From assembly GCF_026213295.1 (NCBI RefSeq), contig NC_079423.1:12958751-13022750 (forward strand): a DNA stretch of 64,000 nucleotides. Reading direction: 5' to 3'. Shown piece by piece: positions 11,136 through 26,100 of the stretch. The DNA is from Gadus chalcogrammus. Lineage: Eukaryota > Chordata > Actinopteri > Gadiformes > Gadidae. The position numbers were made by a program, and so were the translations under genes. Under the pieces are notes generated by a model. That model searched no databases, was not told the origin of the DNA, and was given only the letters and a program-made list of their open reading frames with translations. Each line of letters begins with the position of its first letter. Position 1 is the first letter of the stretch.

Positions 11136-14100
11136 ATGAAGGGACTGGTCGTGCTAGCTGTGTCGCTGGTCCTTGTGGGTAGGTTGACCTAACGATACTA
11201 AACACAATTACTTATTGAGTTGATGGGTTTTTATTAGTGCTGTCAAGCGATTAAAATATTTAATCGCGATTAATCGCATTAATGTCATAGTTAACTCACG
11301 ATCCCTTGATTTCTTTGTCCCATTATTTTTTCTCATTTTAATGCTCTTATCAACATGGAGAAGTGGCTTGCCTTGTGCAAATGTTTTTTTATTGATAACA
11401 ACATAGCCATATACTGATCAAAACAGGACGATAAAAAAAAAAGCCTATAGTGCAATTAAACGATGAACATACAAACATACTGACTTGAACATAGTAGTCA
11501 GGCAACTACTTCCTTGGTTTTGAGCCAAAGAAAAAAAATAATTGCGTTAATCGCGCAATAAAAAAATTAACGCCGTTAAAATTGGTTTGCATTAACGCCG
11601 TTAAAAACGCGATTAACTGACAGCACTAGTTTTTATTATTGAGGAGGTGCATTTTAAATTATTAAAATATTCTATAATTGTAGCATTCCGATTTTAAAAA
11701 TGTTTTGTTGCATTGTGGCAGTTTACATTTTCTGGCACATATGTCCTTGTACCTTTGGTGTTCTTTGCTTACTATTTATTTGTATTTTGCAGCTAGCATA
11801 GAACTCAAATACGGTAAGGACATCACACATGCAATTGCAACATTACATTGTTTAAATGACAATCAATTGTTGCTTGGCTAACTAAGCGTGGCACACAATT
11901 GACTGTATGCTAATGGCTGTTATTCCTGTTTCTAGCCCCAGAGTTTGCTGTAGGAAAGACCTACACGTACAAGTATGAAGCAGTTATCCTGGGAGGTCTG
12001 CCTGAAGCTGGTCTTGCCAGGGCTGGTGTCAAACTGAGCAGCAAGGTCATCATCAATGCTGAGGCTCCTAACACCTTCTTACTCAAGGTAAATACTTTGC
12101 ATTGTTAATATATAGTGCATAGTAACATAGAACCATACTGAGGATAGGATTTATAGGAATAAGAATAAAGAATGATAATAATAAATAAATACCAAAATTG
12201 AAATGTGTGAATGTTCAGTTACTAACTGAAGTCATTTTCGAATTGTCCTTGCAGCTTGTCGACCCAGAGCTCTATGAGTACAGTGGAATCTGGCCCACCG
12301 ACCCCTTTGTTCCAGCAACCAAGCTTACCTCAGCCCTGGCAGCTCAGCTACTGACACCCATCAAGTTCCAGTATGCTAATGGGGTTGTAGGAACAATCTT
12401 TGCACCTGCTGGTGTCTCTACCACGGTGCTGAATGTCTTCAGGGGAGTCCTGAACCTCCTTCAGCTGAACATCAAGAAAACACAGAATGTCTATGAGCTG
12501 CAAGAGGTTAGAAATTGTTGCATGCATTACACATTTATTTTTCTTTATTTTTTTCTTTGATGACCTCATCCATTAAATGCCTAAGCATTTCAGTGCCACA
12601 ACTTTGTCATTGATTTGTGATTGTTAGGCTGGAACTCAGGGCGTCTGCAGGACCCACTATGTCATCAGAGAGGATGTAAAGACTGAACGTCTTCATCTGA
12701 CCAAGACCAAGGATCTGAACCACTGCCAGGAGTTAATTCACAAGGATATCGGCTTGGCCTACACTGAGAAATGTGTTCAGTGTCAAGCTGTAAGTTTCTT
12801 TGGTTTTCATTGAACCCTCTCACCTTACAACTCACACACGGGTGTCATAATTGTCTTGTGTCTTGCCTCAACAGCAGGGTATGGCCCTGAAGGGAGCCGT
12901 TGCAGTCAATTACATCTTGAAGCCAGCAGCCACTGGTGCTCTGCTCTTGGAGGCAACTGCCACTGAACTCATCCAGTTCTCCCCCTTTAACATCCTGAAT
13001 GGGGCTGCCCAGATGGAGGCCAAGTATGTATGAATGATCTTTAATACAGAAGGTTGACTTAAGATATCAATACTTGTGTCACACCTGTGCCAAAAGACCC
13101 GAGATTGATGTTGTTGTGTTCTTTTCCACAGGCAACTTTTGACCTATGTTGGTATTTCAAAGACTCCAGTTCTACCCATTGCTGCAGTTTATATTCCCCG
13201 TGGATCCCTGCAGTATGAGTTTGCCACTGAGCTTCTCCAGACTCCCATCCAGCTCCTGAGAATCACCAACGTAGAGGCACAGGTGCGTAGCACTAGCCGG
13301 CAAACAAAAAACAGACCCAATCAACACAACAATGCTCCCAGAATAACCACGGTCACATTGCCTGTCTTGACAGATCGTTGAAGTGCTGAACCACTTGGTG
13401 ACTTACAACGTGGCTAAGGTCCATGAAGACGCTCCTCTCAAGTTTGTTGAGCTCATCCAGCTCCTGCGCGTGGTCAGCTATGAAAGGATCGATGCCCTCT
13501 GGTCTCAGTACAAGGTCAAGCCAGCCTACAGGTCAGTTGATAATAAAATCGTAGCCTTAATTCATCATGAACTTCTACTTCCTTTTTTTCCAAATTTAAT
13601 CTGAAGTTTCTCCCTTCAGAGCAGAATCCCTAAAAAAGTAACGTAATGGCAGAATTCAAACCTTTTCGCGACGGGAGTTTCCGTATTGCCTTCTGTGTCT
13701 CGCTATGATCACATGGATAACATCAGCATTGTCCTGCTTGCAAGACACTGATTGGCTCTGTGAATATTCATGCTTAGCGACTCTAGCAACCGACAACAGA
13801 CCCTTAATCACAGAAACATTTTTAAAAGTGCATGGGGATTCAGAGGCTGGAACCAGGCAAATCGTTTCAATCCATGGATCATGGTATCTGCTGCATGAAC
13901 ACCAAAGAAAATGCAGTATCAACGTCCAAAAAGGTCACGAGAAATGTTCAACATTGTATGTTTGGGTTTTGCAGGCATTGGTTCCTGAACGCTGTACCTG
14001 CCATTGGAACTCATGTGTCTCTGAAGTTCATTAAGGAGAAGTTCCTCCTCGATGACATCAGTATCGTAGAGGCAGCTCAGGCTCTGATTGGCTCCATCCA

Positions 14101-17100
14101 CATGGTGACAGCTGACCTGGAGTCCATCAAATTGGTCGAGGTAGGTCAGCCTGCCAAATGGTCGCTGTGTTTGTTTGTTTTTACATTTTGGAAATGAAGA
14201 AACCTCAATGATATATTATTTTGATCACTCCACAGGCCATGATCTCCCACCACAAAATCCAGGCCAATGCTGTTCTTCGTGAAGTTGTTATGTTGGGCTT
14301 CGGCACCATGGTTAACAAATACTGCGTTGCAACGCCACTCTGCCCAGTTGACTTGGTGAAGGTACATGTTTTTTCCTTCTATTTGTGGGCTACATTAAGA
14401 GCAATGAAAGCCCTTCAAATCCCATCTCACCTTTCTTATGTCTCTAACAGCCCATCCACGACCTGCTCATCCAGTCTGTTGCCAAGGTTGACATTGACGG
14501 AGCTATTATCGCTCTCAAAGTTCTGGGTAATGCTGGCCACCCTGCCAGTCTTAAGCCAATCATGAAGCTACTGCCTGGTTTCTCCACTGCCGCTGCTGCC
14601 CTGCCCCTGAATCTTCACATCGAGGCCATCCTTGCCCTGAGGAACATCGCAAAGAAGGAGCCCAAGCTGGTAGGACAATTCCTGACAGTTGTGCTTTGAA
14701 CGCACTATTCTGCTTGTTTGGTTCTAACCCTTCACCTCTGTTCATTAGATCCAGGATTTGGCCGTTCAGGTCTTTATGGACAAGGCTCTCAAGGCGGAAA
14801 TCCGTATGGCTGCTGCCCTAGTGCTGTTTGAGACCAGACTCCCCATGGGTTTGGTGACCGCCATCGCTGACGCAACCCTGAAGGAGAGCAATCTGCAGGT
14901 TGCAAGCTTTGTCTACTCTTACATGAAATCCATGACCAAGAACACCGCTCCTGATTACGCATCAGTGTAAGATGCAACACCTATACTGATGATTCATCTA
15001 TTCTCTATTTTGGGCTGATATAAATGAAACTTAACAGCGGATGACGTTGTTCTTCTAGTGCCGCAGCATGTGCCGTTGCCATGAGGATGCTGAGCCCCAA
15101 ATTCGACCGGCTGAGCCTTCGCTTCAGCAGGGCTCTCTACTTGGATGCCTACCATAGTGAGTTGATAATTATGACAAGGGTTTTCGTTTAGACACGTCAT
15201 CTTGATGACACTGGCAGCTTGACCTGTGTCATGTTATGTCTGTAGACCCCATGATGGTTGGTGCTGCTGCCAGTGCTTTCTATATCAATGATGCTGCCAC
15301 AGTGATGCCCAAGGCTGTTGTGGCCAAGGCCCGTACCTACTTCGCTGGAGCTTATGCTGATGTTCTTGAGGTCAGATTAATTTATAAAATTTGATGCATA
15401 ATATAAGAGCAACAATTATCTAACTCTAGCCTGAACCTTCTGCATAACTTAACATTGGTGATGAAAGAACAACTATGTTCTGAATATGTTCATTAAAAAA
15501 GGATCACACTTTGATTGTATTTTATTTCAGCTTGGCGTCAGAACCGAGGGAATCCAGGAAGCCCTTTTGAAGTTGCCCCAGGCTCCTGTGGACGCTGATA
15601 GGATCACAAAGATTAAGCACTTCATCCGGGCAGTAGGTTTCTGCCATCACTTCAACAGCAGACTATGAGTTCCACACACATGTCAAGCACCACCGTAGAG
15701 CTGACAATGATCTCTTTTCTTCAGATTTCCAACTGGAGGGCCACCGCTGTGAACCAGCCACTGGCCTCCGTTTACGTGAAGTTCTTTGGACAGGAAATTG
15801 GTTTCGCCAGCATTGACAAAGCCATCATTGATCAGCTCATCCAGGTAATGTGTAAAGTTACAAACTATTCTTAAGTAAATTAATACATTTAACAACATCT
15901 AACATTAAACCAAAAGCACCGTTTTAATCGAGGCTTGTTTTCCATACAGGTCGCCTCCGGACCTAGCGTTGCCACTTATGGAAGAAAGGCCCTGGAGGCC
16001 CTTCTCTCCGGTTTCTCCTTCCACTATGCCAAACCCATGCTGGTTGCTGAGGTGCGTCGCATCATGCCGTCCAACACCGGTCTGCCCATAGAGCTCAGCT
16101 TCTACACCGCTGCTGTGGCGGGTGCCACTGTTGAGTGTAAGCTCCAGAAACGAAACCTAACACAAGCTAAATATAGTATTGCAAATTTGACCTCCTTTTT
16201 CACTGACAATGTTCTCTGAATTACAGTCGCAACCACCGTGTCTCCTCCTCTACCTCTGAACTTTGCTGCTGCTCAGCTTCTTAAGTCCGACATTGAGATC
16301 AGAACCGCGGTTACTCCAAGGTACGACAAAAAAGAGACGCTGCTTGTGCCAGAAAATATTTTTTTTGCTTGCAAACATGATCATAAGATGCATTTCAATT
16401 CCTAATAAGGAATGTAATCATGACTGCTATTTCATCCATGTTCCATCCCTTTGTGACCTTCAGTGTTTCCATGCATACTTATGCTGTCATGGGCGTGAAC
16501 ACCGCCTTAATCCAGGCTGCCATCATGTCAATCGCCAAAATTCACACAATTGTTCCTGCAAAGATTGAAGCAAGAATTGACGTTATCAAGGGCAACTTCA
16601 AGATTCAGGCTTTGCCTGTCCAGGGTTTAAATAAGATCACAGCTGCAACGTATGTCATTTTTCTCTCTGCCGATCATTCAGATAATAATTTCGAAATAGT
16701 ATTTTGAAAAAGCCTAAGGTTCTCTCTTCTCTTGCAGTGTGGAGACCTTTGCCATAGCAAGAAATGTTGAAGACCTTGCAGCTGCAAAGCTTACCCCAAT
16801 GATTCCAGTAAAGTCCAACACACTGTCACGTGAAACATTTACTTCTAAGATTGCTTCCAGGTTGGCTTCTTTGACATCCTCTCTGGGTAGTGGATTGGTG
16901 AGTTTGGGACCTGCTCTTTGGAAAACACAAACAAATGCAATATTTACAGTTTCATAGTTTAAGGAATATTGTCTGAATTTCATTTTGTATTGCTTTGTTT
17001 TCACAGTCCAAATCATCAGAAATCATTCCTGTTGATTTGCCTGAGAACCTCATCAGGAAGATCAACCTCAATGCTGCCTTTGCTAAGAAAATGTGTGGTG

Positions 17101-20100
17101 AACTTAAAACATTCGGAATCAAGGTATGCGCCGAGATTGAATCCCGGAACGCCGCCGCCATCAAGGACTGCCCACTATATGCCGTTATTGGAAAACATGC
17201 CCTCATTCTCGAGATTTCACCAGGCAAGTACAAATATTTAAATGATTACAATTATAAGACATTGGATTGCATATAAATATTTAAATCAAATAACTTTTAT
17301 CAACCATTTGCCTCCAGCCGCTGGACCTGTGATTGAGAAGATCGAGGTTGAGATTCAAGTTGGCGAGAAGGCCGTGGAGAAGATCATCAAGGTGATCCAC
17401 AGGAGCCAGGAGGAAGAAACCGTCGAGGAGAGGAACGTCTTGCTGAAACTCAAGAAGATCCTCGTTCCCGGTCTGAAGAACGCCACCAGATCTTCCTCTT
17501 CCTCCAGCAGCTCTAGTTCCCTCAAATCCAGCTCAAGCAGCAGTTCTAGCAGCCGCTCTTCCTCCTCCTCCTCCTCCTCCTCCTCCTCCTCCTCCTCCTC
17601 CTCATCCAGCGCCCGCGTGTCGAAGGTGATGTTTGTTTTTGGTCTCAATTCCTGGGCTTGAAAAAAACATCAACATCAACATATGAAATAGATCTTTGTT
17701 TTAAAGTAAAAGTTTGTTAAATGTCTTCTTGTTTTGTTTCATTTCAGCAACAGTCATTCGAGATGAGGTTTTCCAAGACTCACATCCACCAGGTGTGTTA
17801 TTTGTCATTTCTCATTGAAGAAATATAATTATACCAGTAGTTATGCATATTGGTCGTTGCATTATGTATTTCACTCCCCTATTATCTTTTATGTTTTTCA
17901 GCATTCCGTTTCCGCAGCCAGAACATCAAGCAGAAGTAGCGCTGCCAGCTTCGAGGCCATCTACAACAAGGTGCAGTCATCAGAAAGAATCAATGCATGT
18001 GATGGGTCACATTGAACACTCAATGATTGCTTGAAGCTTATCCCTTCTGTATGAATCCTCAGGCCAAGTACCTTGCGAACGCCATCAATCCCACTGTGAC
18101 AATCCTTGTCCGTGCTGTGAGAGCTGACCACAAGGCCCAGGGATACCAGGCCACAGCCTACTGGGACAAGCCGGCTTCCAGAGTCCAGCTGATCCTCGCT
18201 AACCTGGTGGAGGAAAACCACTGGAGGATCTGCGCTGACGCCGTGCTGCTCAGCTATGAGAAAATCATGGTAAAACCTTCTTCAGCGACAACCCCGAATT
18301 CAGCTCCAGGAAAAGCTATCATCCTTTTCTGTGTTTTGCATGCTTGAAATTAACCTTGGCCTCATTTTCAATTAGGCCAAAGTTGCCTGGGGAATTGATT
18401 GCAAGGAATTCGAGACCAAGATCATTGCTGAAACTGGGCTGGTTGGAAAAAGCTCTGCGATGCGCCTGAAGTTCACCTGGGACAAGCTTCCAACTTCCGT
18501 GAAGCGCTATGCCAAGATGTAAAGCCACAAATCATACCGACTTAATCATAACATTTAGCACTGACTGAATAGCTGAATGTCTAATCTATGAATTTCTTCC
18601 TGATTAAGGCTGTCAGACTACCTCGGAAATGCTGCACAGTTGGCAGGCGTGGAAATGTCAAAGGCTAAGAATTCTCTGAAACAATTGAAACTGACTTTGG
18701 CTTTGACATCTGACAAAACTCTAAATGTTGTGCTGAAGACACCAAAGGTAGGCTTCTCCTAAATATAGTAGTTTGAAAAAATACTAAAAAGATCATTGTT
18801 GTGCCGTTCCTTTAATTCTTGGTGATCAATATCAAACAACCTGGTCTCACAGGAATCCATGAAATGACTACGGTCGGACGCTTAACTCGAAATCCGTGGA
18901 CACATCACGGAAACACGCCGATTTCCGTGATGTGGCCACGGAATTCGCTCCTATGCAAGTTAATGACACTGATGTTCCGTGGCTCACACACGGATCCCCG
19001 TTTCAACGAGCAAGTTGACCACGGGGGCTTAACTCAAAACCCGGGGTGGTCTCACTGAAACACTCCAATGCAAGTAAATGACAATGATATTCCGTGGCAC
19101 ACACACAGATTCCCGTTTCAATCTGTGTGTGTGCTCCCGTTTCAATCTGTGTGTGTGCCATATTTGACCACAGCGGGGGCTTAACTCAAAATCCGTGATG
19201 GTCTGACGGAATCACTTAAATTATCCGTGATGTGGCCACGGAATTTGCTCCAATGCAAGTAAATGACACTGTTATTCCGTGGCTCACACACGGATATCGG
19301 CGTGTTTCCGTGATGTGGCCACGGATTTCGAGTTAAGCGTCCGACCGTAGTAATTTCACGGATTCCTGTGAGACCATGTTGATATCAAAACATTACTTTT
19401 CCTATACAGAGAACCTTCTACAAACTGGCTGTGATCCTTCCTGTCTACATCCCTGTTGGAAATACAGCTGATGAGTTGGTGGCCTATCAGAACAGTCTAT
19501 CTGATAAGATTATATATGTGCTCACCAAAGCAAATGCAGGTAAGCCTCGATTTAAAATAAATTACTTTCCGTGTTATTTACTTTCTACAAAAGAATTAAA
19601 ACAAAATATGCGTTCTTTGATTAATCTGTCTCATTTTGCAATAGCTGTGTGCACCATCGTCAATGACAAGGTGACCACGTTCAACGAGCGCATCTTCAAG
19701 AACCAGATGCCCGAATCTTGCTCTCAAGTTTTGGCACAGGACTGCACCGAAGATCTGAAATTCATTGTTCTGCTGAAGAAGGATCTGGCATCCAACAAAA
19801 AACAAATCAATGTGAATATTGCTGACATGTGAGTAAATCCCTTCTGTTACGGGCCCACATCAAACGTGTGAGCAGTTAACATAATAACGAAAAATGAAAC
19901 GGATCTTTGGGAAAGAATAGTGTTCTGTTTATTTCCCAAAAGAGTCAAAACTTGTTTAACAGAAAAAATGCGAGACGGTTGCCACTAAAACAGAAGAAAG
20001 AACGCAACCGCTCCTAGATCAAAGATCAACAACGATCACAATTAATACAGACCAGTTTAACAAACGACTTCTAATTTGACCAAAACAAAAGCGTGCGACC

Positions 20101-23100
20101 GGCCAGCGTCTGCCATGTCGAGGCTGAGAGAGAGAGAGAGCCATCTTGAAGTAGGCAGGCTTTTATACTTGGGAGGGCCGGCCTTTCATCAATCAGTGCT
20201 TCCGTAGGTAACGCCCAGTCTCCTCCTACTATGGAGGCTGAGCAGCACAACCAAGCATAATACACAATATTATGTTCTCCCGTAACACCCCCACCCTTAA
20301 AGAAATAAATTGGGAGTAGAATTTTTCATTTAAAAAAAAAAAAAAAACACATGTTACAAGTAATATTTACATAAGTGGATGAATGAGGAAAGAAAAAAAA
20401 GAAAATCATCCAATTTATTTGCACATTTTTCAATAGGCCTACAAGACCTATGCGCGTGAAAGTGCATCTGCCACGACATTCTCGCGTCCACGGATGTGTT
20501 TGATGTTAACATTGAACGCTTGCAATATTAAGCACCAGCGCATTAACCGTTGGTTGTGATTGCGCATCCGGTCCAGGAAAGTTAGCGGGTTGTGATCCGT
20601 ATAAACAGTCACCGGATGCGCTGCACCACCAACGTAAACCTCAAAGTGCTGAAGCGCCAACACCAGGGCAAGGGCCTCTTTCTCTATCGTGGAGTAGGCG
20701 CGTTGATGGCAGTTCAACTTTCGAGAAAAAAAAAACAGGATGTTCCAGTCCGTCCTTACCACCCTGCATAAGTACTGCACCGGCTCCTACATCGCTTGCA
20801 TCGACCGCGAGAACAAAAGGGACAGTAAAGTTAGGCGCGGCGAGCACCGTAGCCGTTGTGAGCAACGCTTTTATTTGATTAAAGGCGACCCGACTCTCCT
20901 CGGTCCATACAAAAGACCGCTTGGTGCTGAGGAGGTCAGTCAGAGGGGCGGCTACCACAGAGACATTTTTACAAAAGGACCTGTAATAGCCGACCATACC
21001 TAGGAAGCGTCTAAGTTCCCGACGAGTTGTGGGGGCAGGATATTTAAGAATGGCCTCAACCTTAGAGTGCACAGGGCCCACTTCGCCGCCACCAACCACT
21101 TGGCACAACCTTGGCTTGACCAAACTCGCATTTTGCCAGATTTATTGTCAGATTCGCAGCGGACAATTTTTCAAACACCTCTCTCAGATGGATAACGTGA
21201 GAACACCAGGTTGCGCTAAACACTACCAAGTCGTCGAAGTACGCCTCACAGTTGGACAATCCAGCAAGAACGTGGTTGACCAACCGTTGAAACGTAGCTG
21301 GTGCATTTCTAAGACCAAACGCCATGACAGTGTATTGCAAAAAACTGTCTGGTGTAACAAATGCGGATATTTCTTTAGCACGCTCCGTCAGAGGAATTTG
21401 CCAATAACCTTTTAGAAGGTCATTCTTACTCACGTAAACAGCCGAGCCAAGGCGATCTATGCAATCGTCCATGCGTGGTAACGGGAAACTATCGGGCTTG
21501 GTCACAGCGTGGACTTTTCGAAAGTCCGTGCAGAACCACGAAGTGCCGTCTGGTTTTGGCACGAGAAGGCAAGGCGAGCTCCACGGGCTGAAACTCGGCT
21601 CAGCAATATCATGGTCTACCATGAACTTAACTTCTTTTTGAAGCTGGAGGCGTTTTAGTGGTTTGGCGCGGTACGGGTGTTGCTTAATTGGCCTGCTTTC
21701 CCCAACATCAATGTCGTGAGCAATGATTATGGTACGACCTGGAACATCCGAAAACAAATTAATGTTAGAAGAAAAAAGAGAAATTAAATCATCACGTTCT
21801 GAATTCTGTAAATGTGAAAAGAAATGATCCAGATCCTCGAGGATTTCAGAGTTCCTCAACCTTCCCACGACCACCTCAGCTGCAGGATAACGAACCCCCT
21901 CGTCGTCAAGCGGAGGAACAGCAGGTTCACGCTGCGGGGTTGTTGAAGTAGAGGCGGCAGGCCAACAGGTGACGGATAGAGCGGTGGCAACTTCAGCACC
22001 TGCCGTGCTTGACAGCGCTACTGCTGGATCGATCGCACGCCTCACTACGGCGGGCGAGCTTTTAATGCAGGCGGGAGGTGTAATGTCAGAGTGATCCCGC
22101 TCACAGTAGCGTTTAAGCATATTAATGTGACATAAACGAGATCGCTTTCTCCGATCAGGGGTAGCTATGACGTAGTTAACATCTCCAAAACGTCTTTCTA
22201 CGAGATAGGGACCGGTATAGCGTGGTTGAAGCGCGGAGCCGAGAATTGGAAGAAACACCATCACTTTATCACCAGGTTTAAATACCCGGCGGACAGCCTT
22301 TTGGTCGTAACGCTGTTTCATTCGTTTCTGAGTAACGCCAAGGTTTTCTTTAGCCAGCTCGCAAGCTCGACGGAGCCTTAAACGAATTTTAGTCACATAG
22401 TCAGACAGACTGCGGGGAGGAGATGATGTATTTTCGGTCAACATGGAGTCACTGAGCATTTTTAACGGGCCGCGTACCGTATGCCCGAAGACAAGCTCGG
22501 AGGGACTAAACCCCAAGGACTCCTGCACTACTTCACGCACAGCGAACAAGGCAAACGGAATACCTTCGTCCCAGTCACGCTCAAACTCGAGACAAAATGC
22601 GCGAAGCATTGATTTTAACGTTTGGTGGAAACGCTCGAGTGCGCCTTGTGTCTGCGGATGATAACAGCTGGACGTTGTGTGTTTAATGCCTAGCTGTCCC
22701 ATAGCCTGTTTAAACACGTTGGACATAAAATTAGTGCCCTGATCTGTCTTCACTATTTTCGGGAGGCCAAAAAGGGAGAAAAAACCCACGAGAACCGTAA
22801 TGACAGCAGCTGCTGTGATTCTTCGGAGCGGTATAGCCTCTGGAAAACGTGTCAGCGTGCACATAATTGTAAGCAAATACTCCTTTCCGGACTTAGTCCG
22901 CGGCAACGGACCCACACAGTCGAGGATGACTCGTTCAAACGGTTCCGACGTGACGGGTATCGGCTGCAGCGGAGCTGGAGGAATCAGCTGATTAGGCTTT
23001 CCCGTAACCTGGCATACGTGACATGTTTTGCAGTGTCTCGCAACGTCGCTCTTGAGACCGGGCCAAAAGAAATGGCGCAAAATGCGATCGGATGTTTTAT

Positions 23101-26100
23101 TGATACCTAAATGACCTGCGAAATGGTGATCATGAGCAAGGCATAAGATTTCATCTCGATACGGCATCGGGATGACAATCTGATTCAGCACACGCCACTC
23201 ATCCGCAGCAGAAGCCACAAGCGGCCTCCATTTGCGCAACAAGACCCCCTCACGAATAAAATAACCCTGAGGCACAGATTCAATGTCTTTCTCCGAGACA
23301 GCCTCCGCCAATAGAGTAGAGAGAGAGAGATTGTTTTTTGTTCGCACATGAGTTGTTCGCGACTGGGAGACAATTTAGGAACGCAAGGAATCGTAGATAG
23401 TGGAGCCGACTACACAGACGTTTTACCAATAGCAGACGACATGGGATGAGCAATAAAGGTATCATAGAGATCGGAAAACTCATCCCTGCGTTCACGAACA
23501 TGGGTCTCTTTGGCTGTTTGCGCCATGGCGCGCGTAACAACAGTGGCGTGAAAAACCTCTGGGTATTTCACAGCCACATCGTCAGGACATACACTTTGAG
23601 AAGCCGTAGTCACAACAGGGTTATGGGTTACAACAGGGTTAGGAAATACCTTCCCACCTGCCAAATCATTCCCAAGCAAGAACGATACGTTCGCAATAGG
23701 GAGAGAGGGGCGTACGCCCACTTTTACAGTGCCGGTGACCAAGTCAGAAGAGAGTGAAATCTCATGTAGGGGCACATTCACAAATCCCATATCAAAACCC
23801 TGGACTAAGACACTCGCACCAACGTGGGACTTTTCACTGAAAGGCAGGACATTCTCTAAGATGAAACTCTGCGACGCAGCCGTGTCGCGAAGTATTTTAA
23901 TAGGAATGTGTGCATTAGGCTCTTCGAGCAAAGTGACAAAACCGTCCATAATAAATGGCGCAAAAGCCTGAGAAATACTCTCGTCTTTCCGAGACGTCAA
24001 AGGAAGTGTCGAAACACACAGACCCAAACCAGATTCAGTCCTAGATGAAGTCAACAGTCGGGAATCAGGTGGCCACGTTTTTTACAATATCCACAGATCG
24101 GGACATAATTTTTAGGGCCAGTCACTCCTCTATGCTCCGAAGTTGGAGTGCTTGCTGCTGCAGCGTCATTAAAAGGCCTAGGAGAACCTCTTAAATTATA
24201 GTTGCGGTTCTGCTGAAAGTTCACAGGACCAGAGCTCGCGCCCCTATGCGCCAGCACGTAATCATTAGCCAGCACCGCTGCGCTGGATGCTGTCAAATCT
24301 TTCTGCTCACTGACGAACGTGGCAACAATTTTCGGGAGACAGTTTTTAAAGTCCTCCAGAATCATTATATCACGAAGGTCCTCAAATCTTGTTATCTTCT
24401 GAGAGCTAAGCCAACGATCAAACAATAACTCTTTCTCCCGCATGAACTCGACGTGCGTGAGCGACTCAGACTTTTGGTAGTTGCAAAACTTCTGTCTGTA
24501 CGATTCAGGAACAAGTGAATAAACTCGCAAAACTGATTGTTTTACTTTTTCATAATCAGCGGCATCCTCTAACGACAGGGACGAGTAAGCCTGCTGCGCT
24601 TTACCCACAAAAACGCACTGCAACGTCATGGACCACACATCTGGTGGCCATTTCAAAACCGTAGCGACTCTCTCAAAATGAGCAAAGAACTTATGCACAT
24701 CCTTTTCGTTAAAAGGTGGGACAAGTCTTATATTACGAGTGACATCAAAAGGCTGGCTTGAAATGCCAGATTCACAAGCTTTTAAATCCAATTCTTTTAA
24801 TCGAATGGCTTGGGCGAGTTCCATATCTCGCATTCTAAGCTCGTGGTCTCTCTTCTCACGCTCTTGTACCATCTGTCTGTCTGTCTCGAGTAGTGTTCTT
24901 TCTCGCTCCCATTCAATCTCCTTTTCTCGCAACTCCAATCGACGGAGCCCGAATGCCGCTTTGGTGAGCGTAGGTGTGATTGGAGGATCAGGGGCAGCCG
25001 GGGGTGTTACGTCTGTAAATATACCGAGACGGCCCAAAGCTTCCGTAAGACTATCTAAAAGCTCTGCTTTAGATGGCCTACCCCGAACCTCTATTCTATA
25101 ATGACCTGCAACCTTGACCAGATCATCCCGCGTCGCGGCAGAGAAGGCGTCGGGAGTTGGAGATTTAATAAACTCGTCTAAATCGAACATGGCGAAAAAA
25201 CAGCGAAAGAAGCAGCAGATTAGACCGGAAAAAAATTCACAAAAAGCGAGAAAAATGACAGACAGCGCTGGTAGCCTGGCACACTGGGAAAAATCGAAAT
25301 ACTGGGTCAAAAACGCAATCCCCATAACGCGTCAAAAGCGTAAACAAATGCGCGGACGCAGTAAAAACGTTTCCCCAAAAAAGACAATTTAAATGCGCAA
25401 TCCCTGGGATAAACACGCAAAACATATTCAATCCCGGACGAGCCCCCATTTATGTTACGGGCCCACATCAAACGTGTGAGCAGTTAACATAATAACGAAA
25501 AATGAAACGGATTTTTGGGAAAGAATAGTGTTCCGTTTATTTCCCAAAAGAGCCAAAACTTGTTTAACAGAAAAAATGCGAGACGGTTGCCACTAAAACA
25601 GAAGAAAGAACGCAACCGCTCCTAGATCAAAGATCAACAATGATCACAATTAATACAGACCAGTTTAACAAACGACTTCTAATTTAACCAAAACAAAAGC
25701 GTGCGACCGGCCAGCGTCTGCCATTTCGAGGCTGAGAGAGAAAGAGAGCCATCTTGAAGTAGGCAGGCTTTTATACTTGGGAGGGCCGGCCTTTCATCAA
25801 TCAGTGCTTCCGTAGGTAACGCCCAGTCTCCTCCTACTATGGAGGCAGAGCAGCACAACCAAGCATAATACACAATATTATGTTCTCCCGTAACACCTTC
25901 CAAGAGTTTATTGGAGGTATCGACACGTTCATCGACACATGTATCTATAAAGACCCCTTACTATTTATTTTCACAGTGAGGTTGACCTAATTCCCCTGAA
26001 CAACGACATCATTGTGAAGATCAATGGAGTCATATTGCCCACTGCCAACCTGCCGTACCAGCACCCTACAAGTACATAAGTAACACTGTGAACTGGAACT

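Larger units (their letters stand above)
19845..25895 (-). mobile_element. LTR retrotransposon, Gmr1-like Ty3/Gypsy, in vtg-2 intron 29
   Basis: The element is 6051 bp, with 443-bp LTRs starting TG and ending CA and a 5-bp target duplication CCTTC at 19840-19844 and 25896-25900. It runs antisense to vtg-2. The primer-binding site next to the right LTR matches the 3' end of tRNA-Pro, and a purine tract adjoins the left LTR. Reading on the minus strand the order is gag (with SCAN-like region and CCHC knuckle), protease, integrase, reverse transcriptase, RNase H. Integrase before RT is the order of the Gmr1 clade, first described from cod and since seen in other deuterostomes. The LTRs differ at about 8 of 443 positions. 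pol is broken by frameshifts, so this copy is probably not autonomous. Confidence 0.93.

Noticed and set aside
13656..13922. ORFs in vtg-2 intron 8
   Set aside because: Intronic; the paralogous vtg-3 intron has a similar length but no conserved reading frame.
20071..20265. Small ORFs in both LTRs (also 25679-25903)
   Set aside because: LTR sequence translated; the R/U5 region has no known protein in this family.
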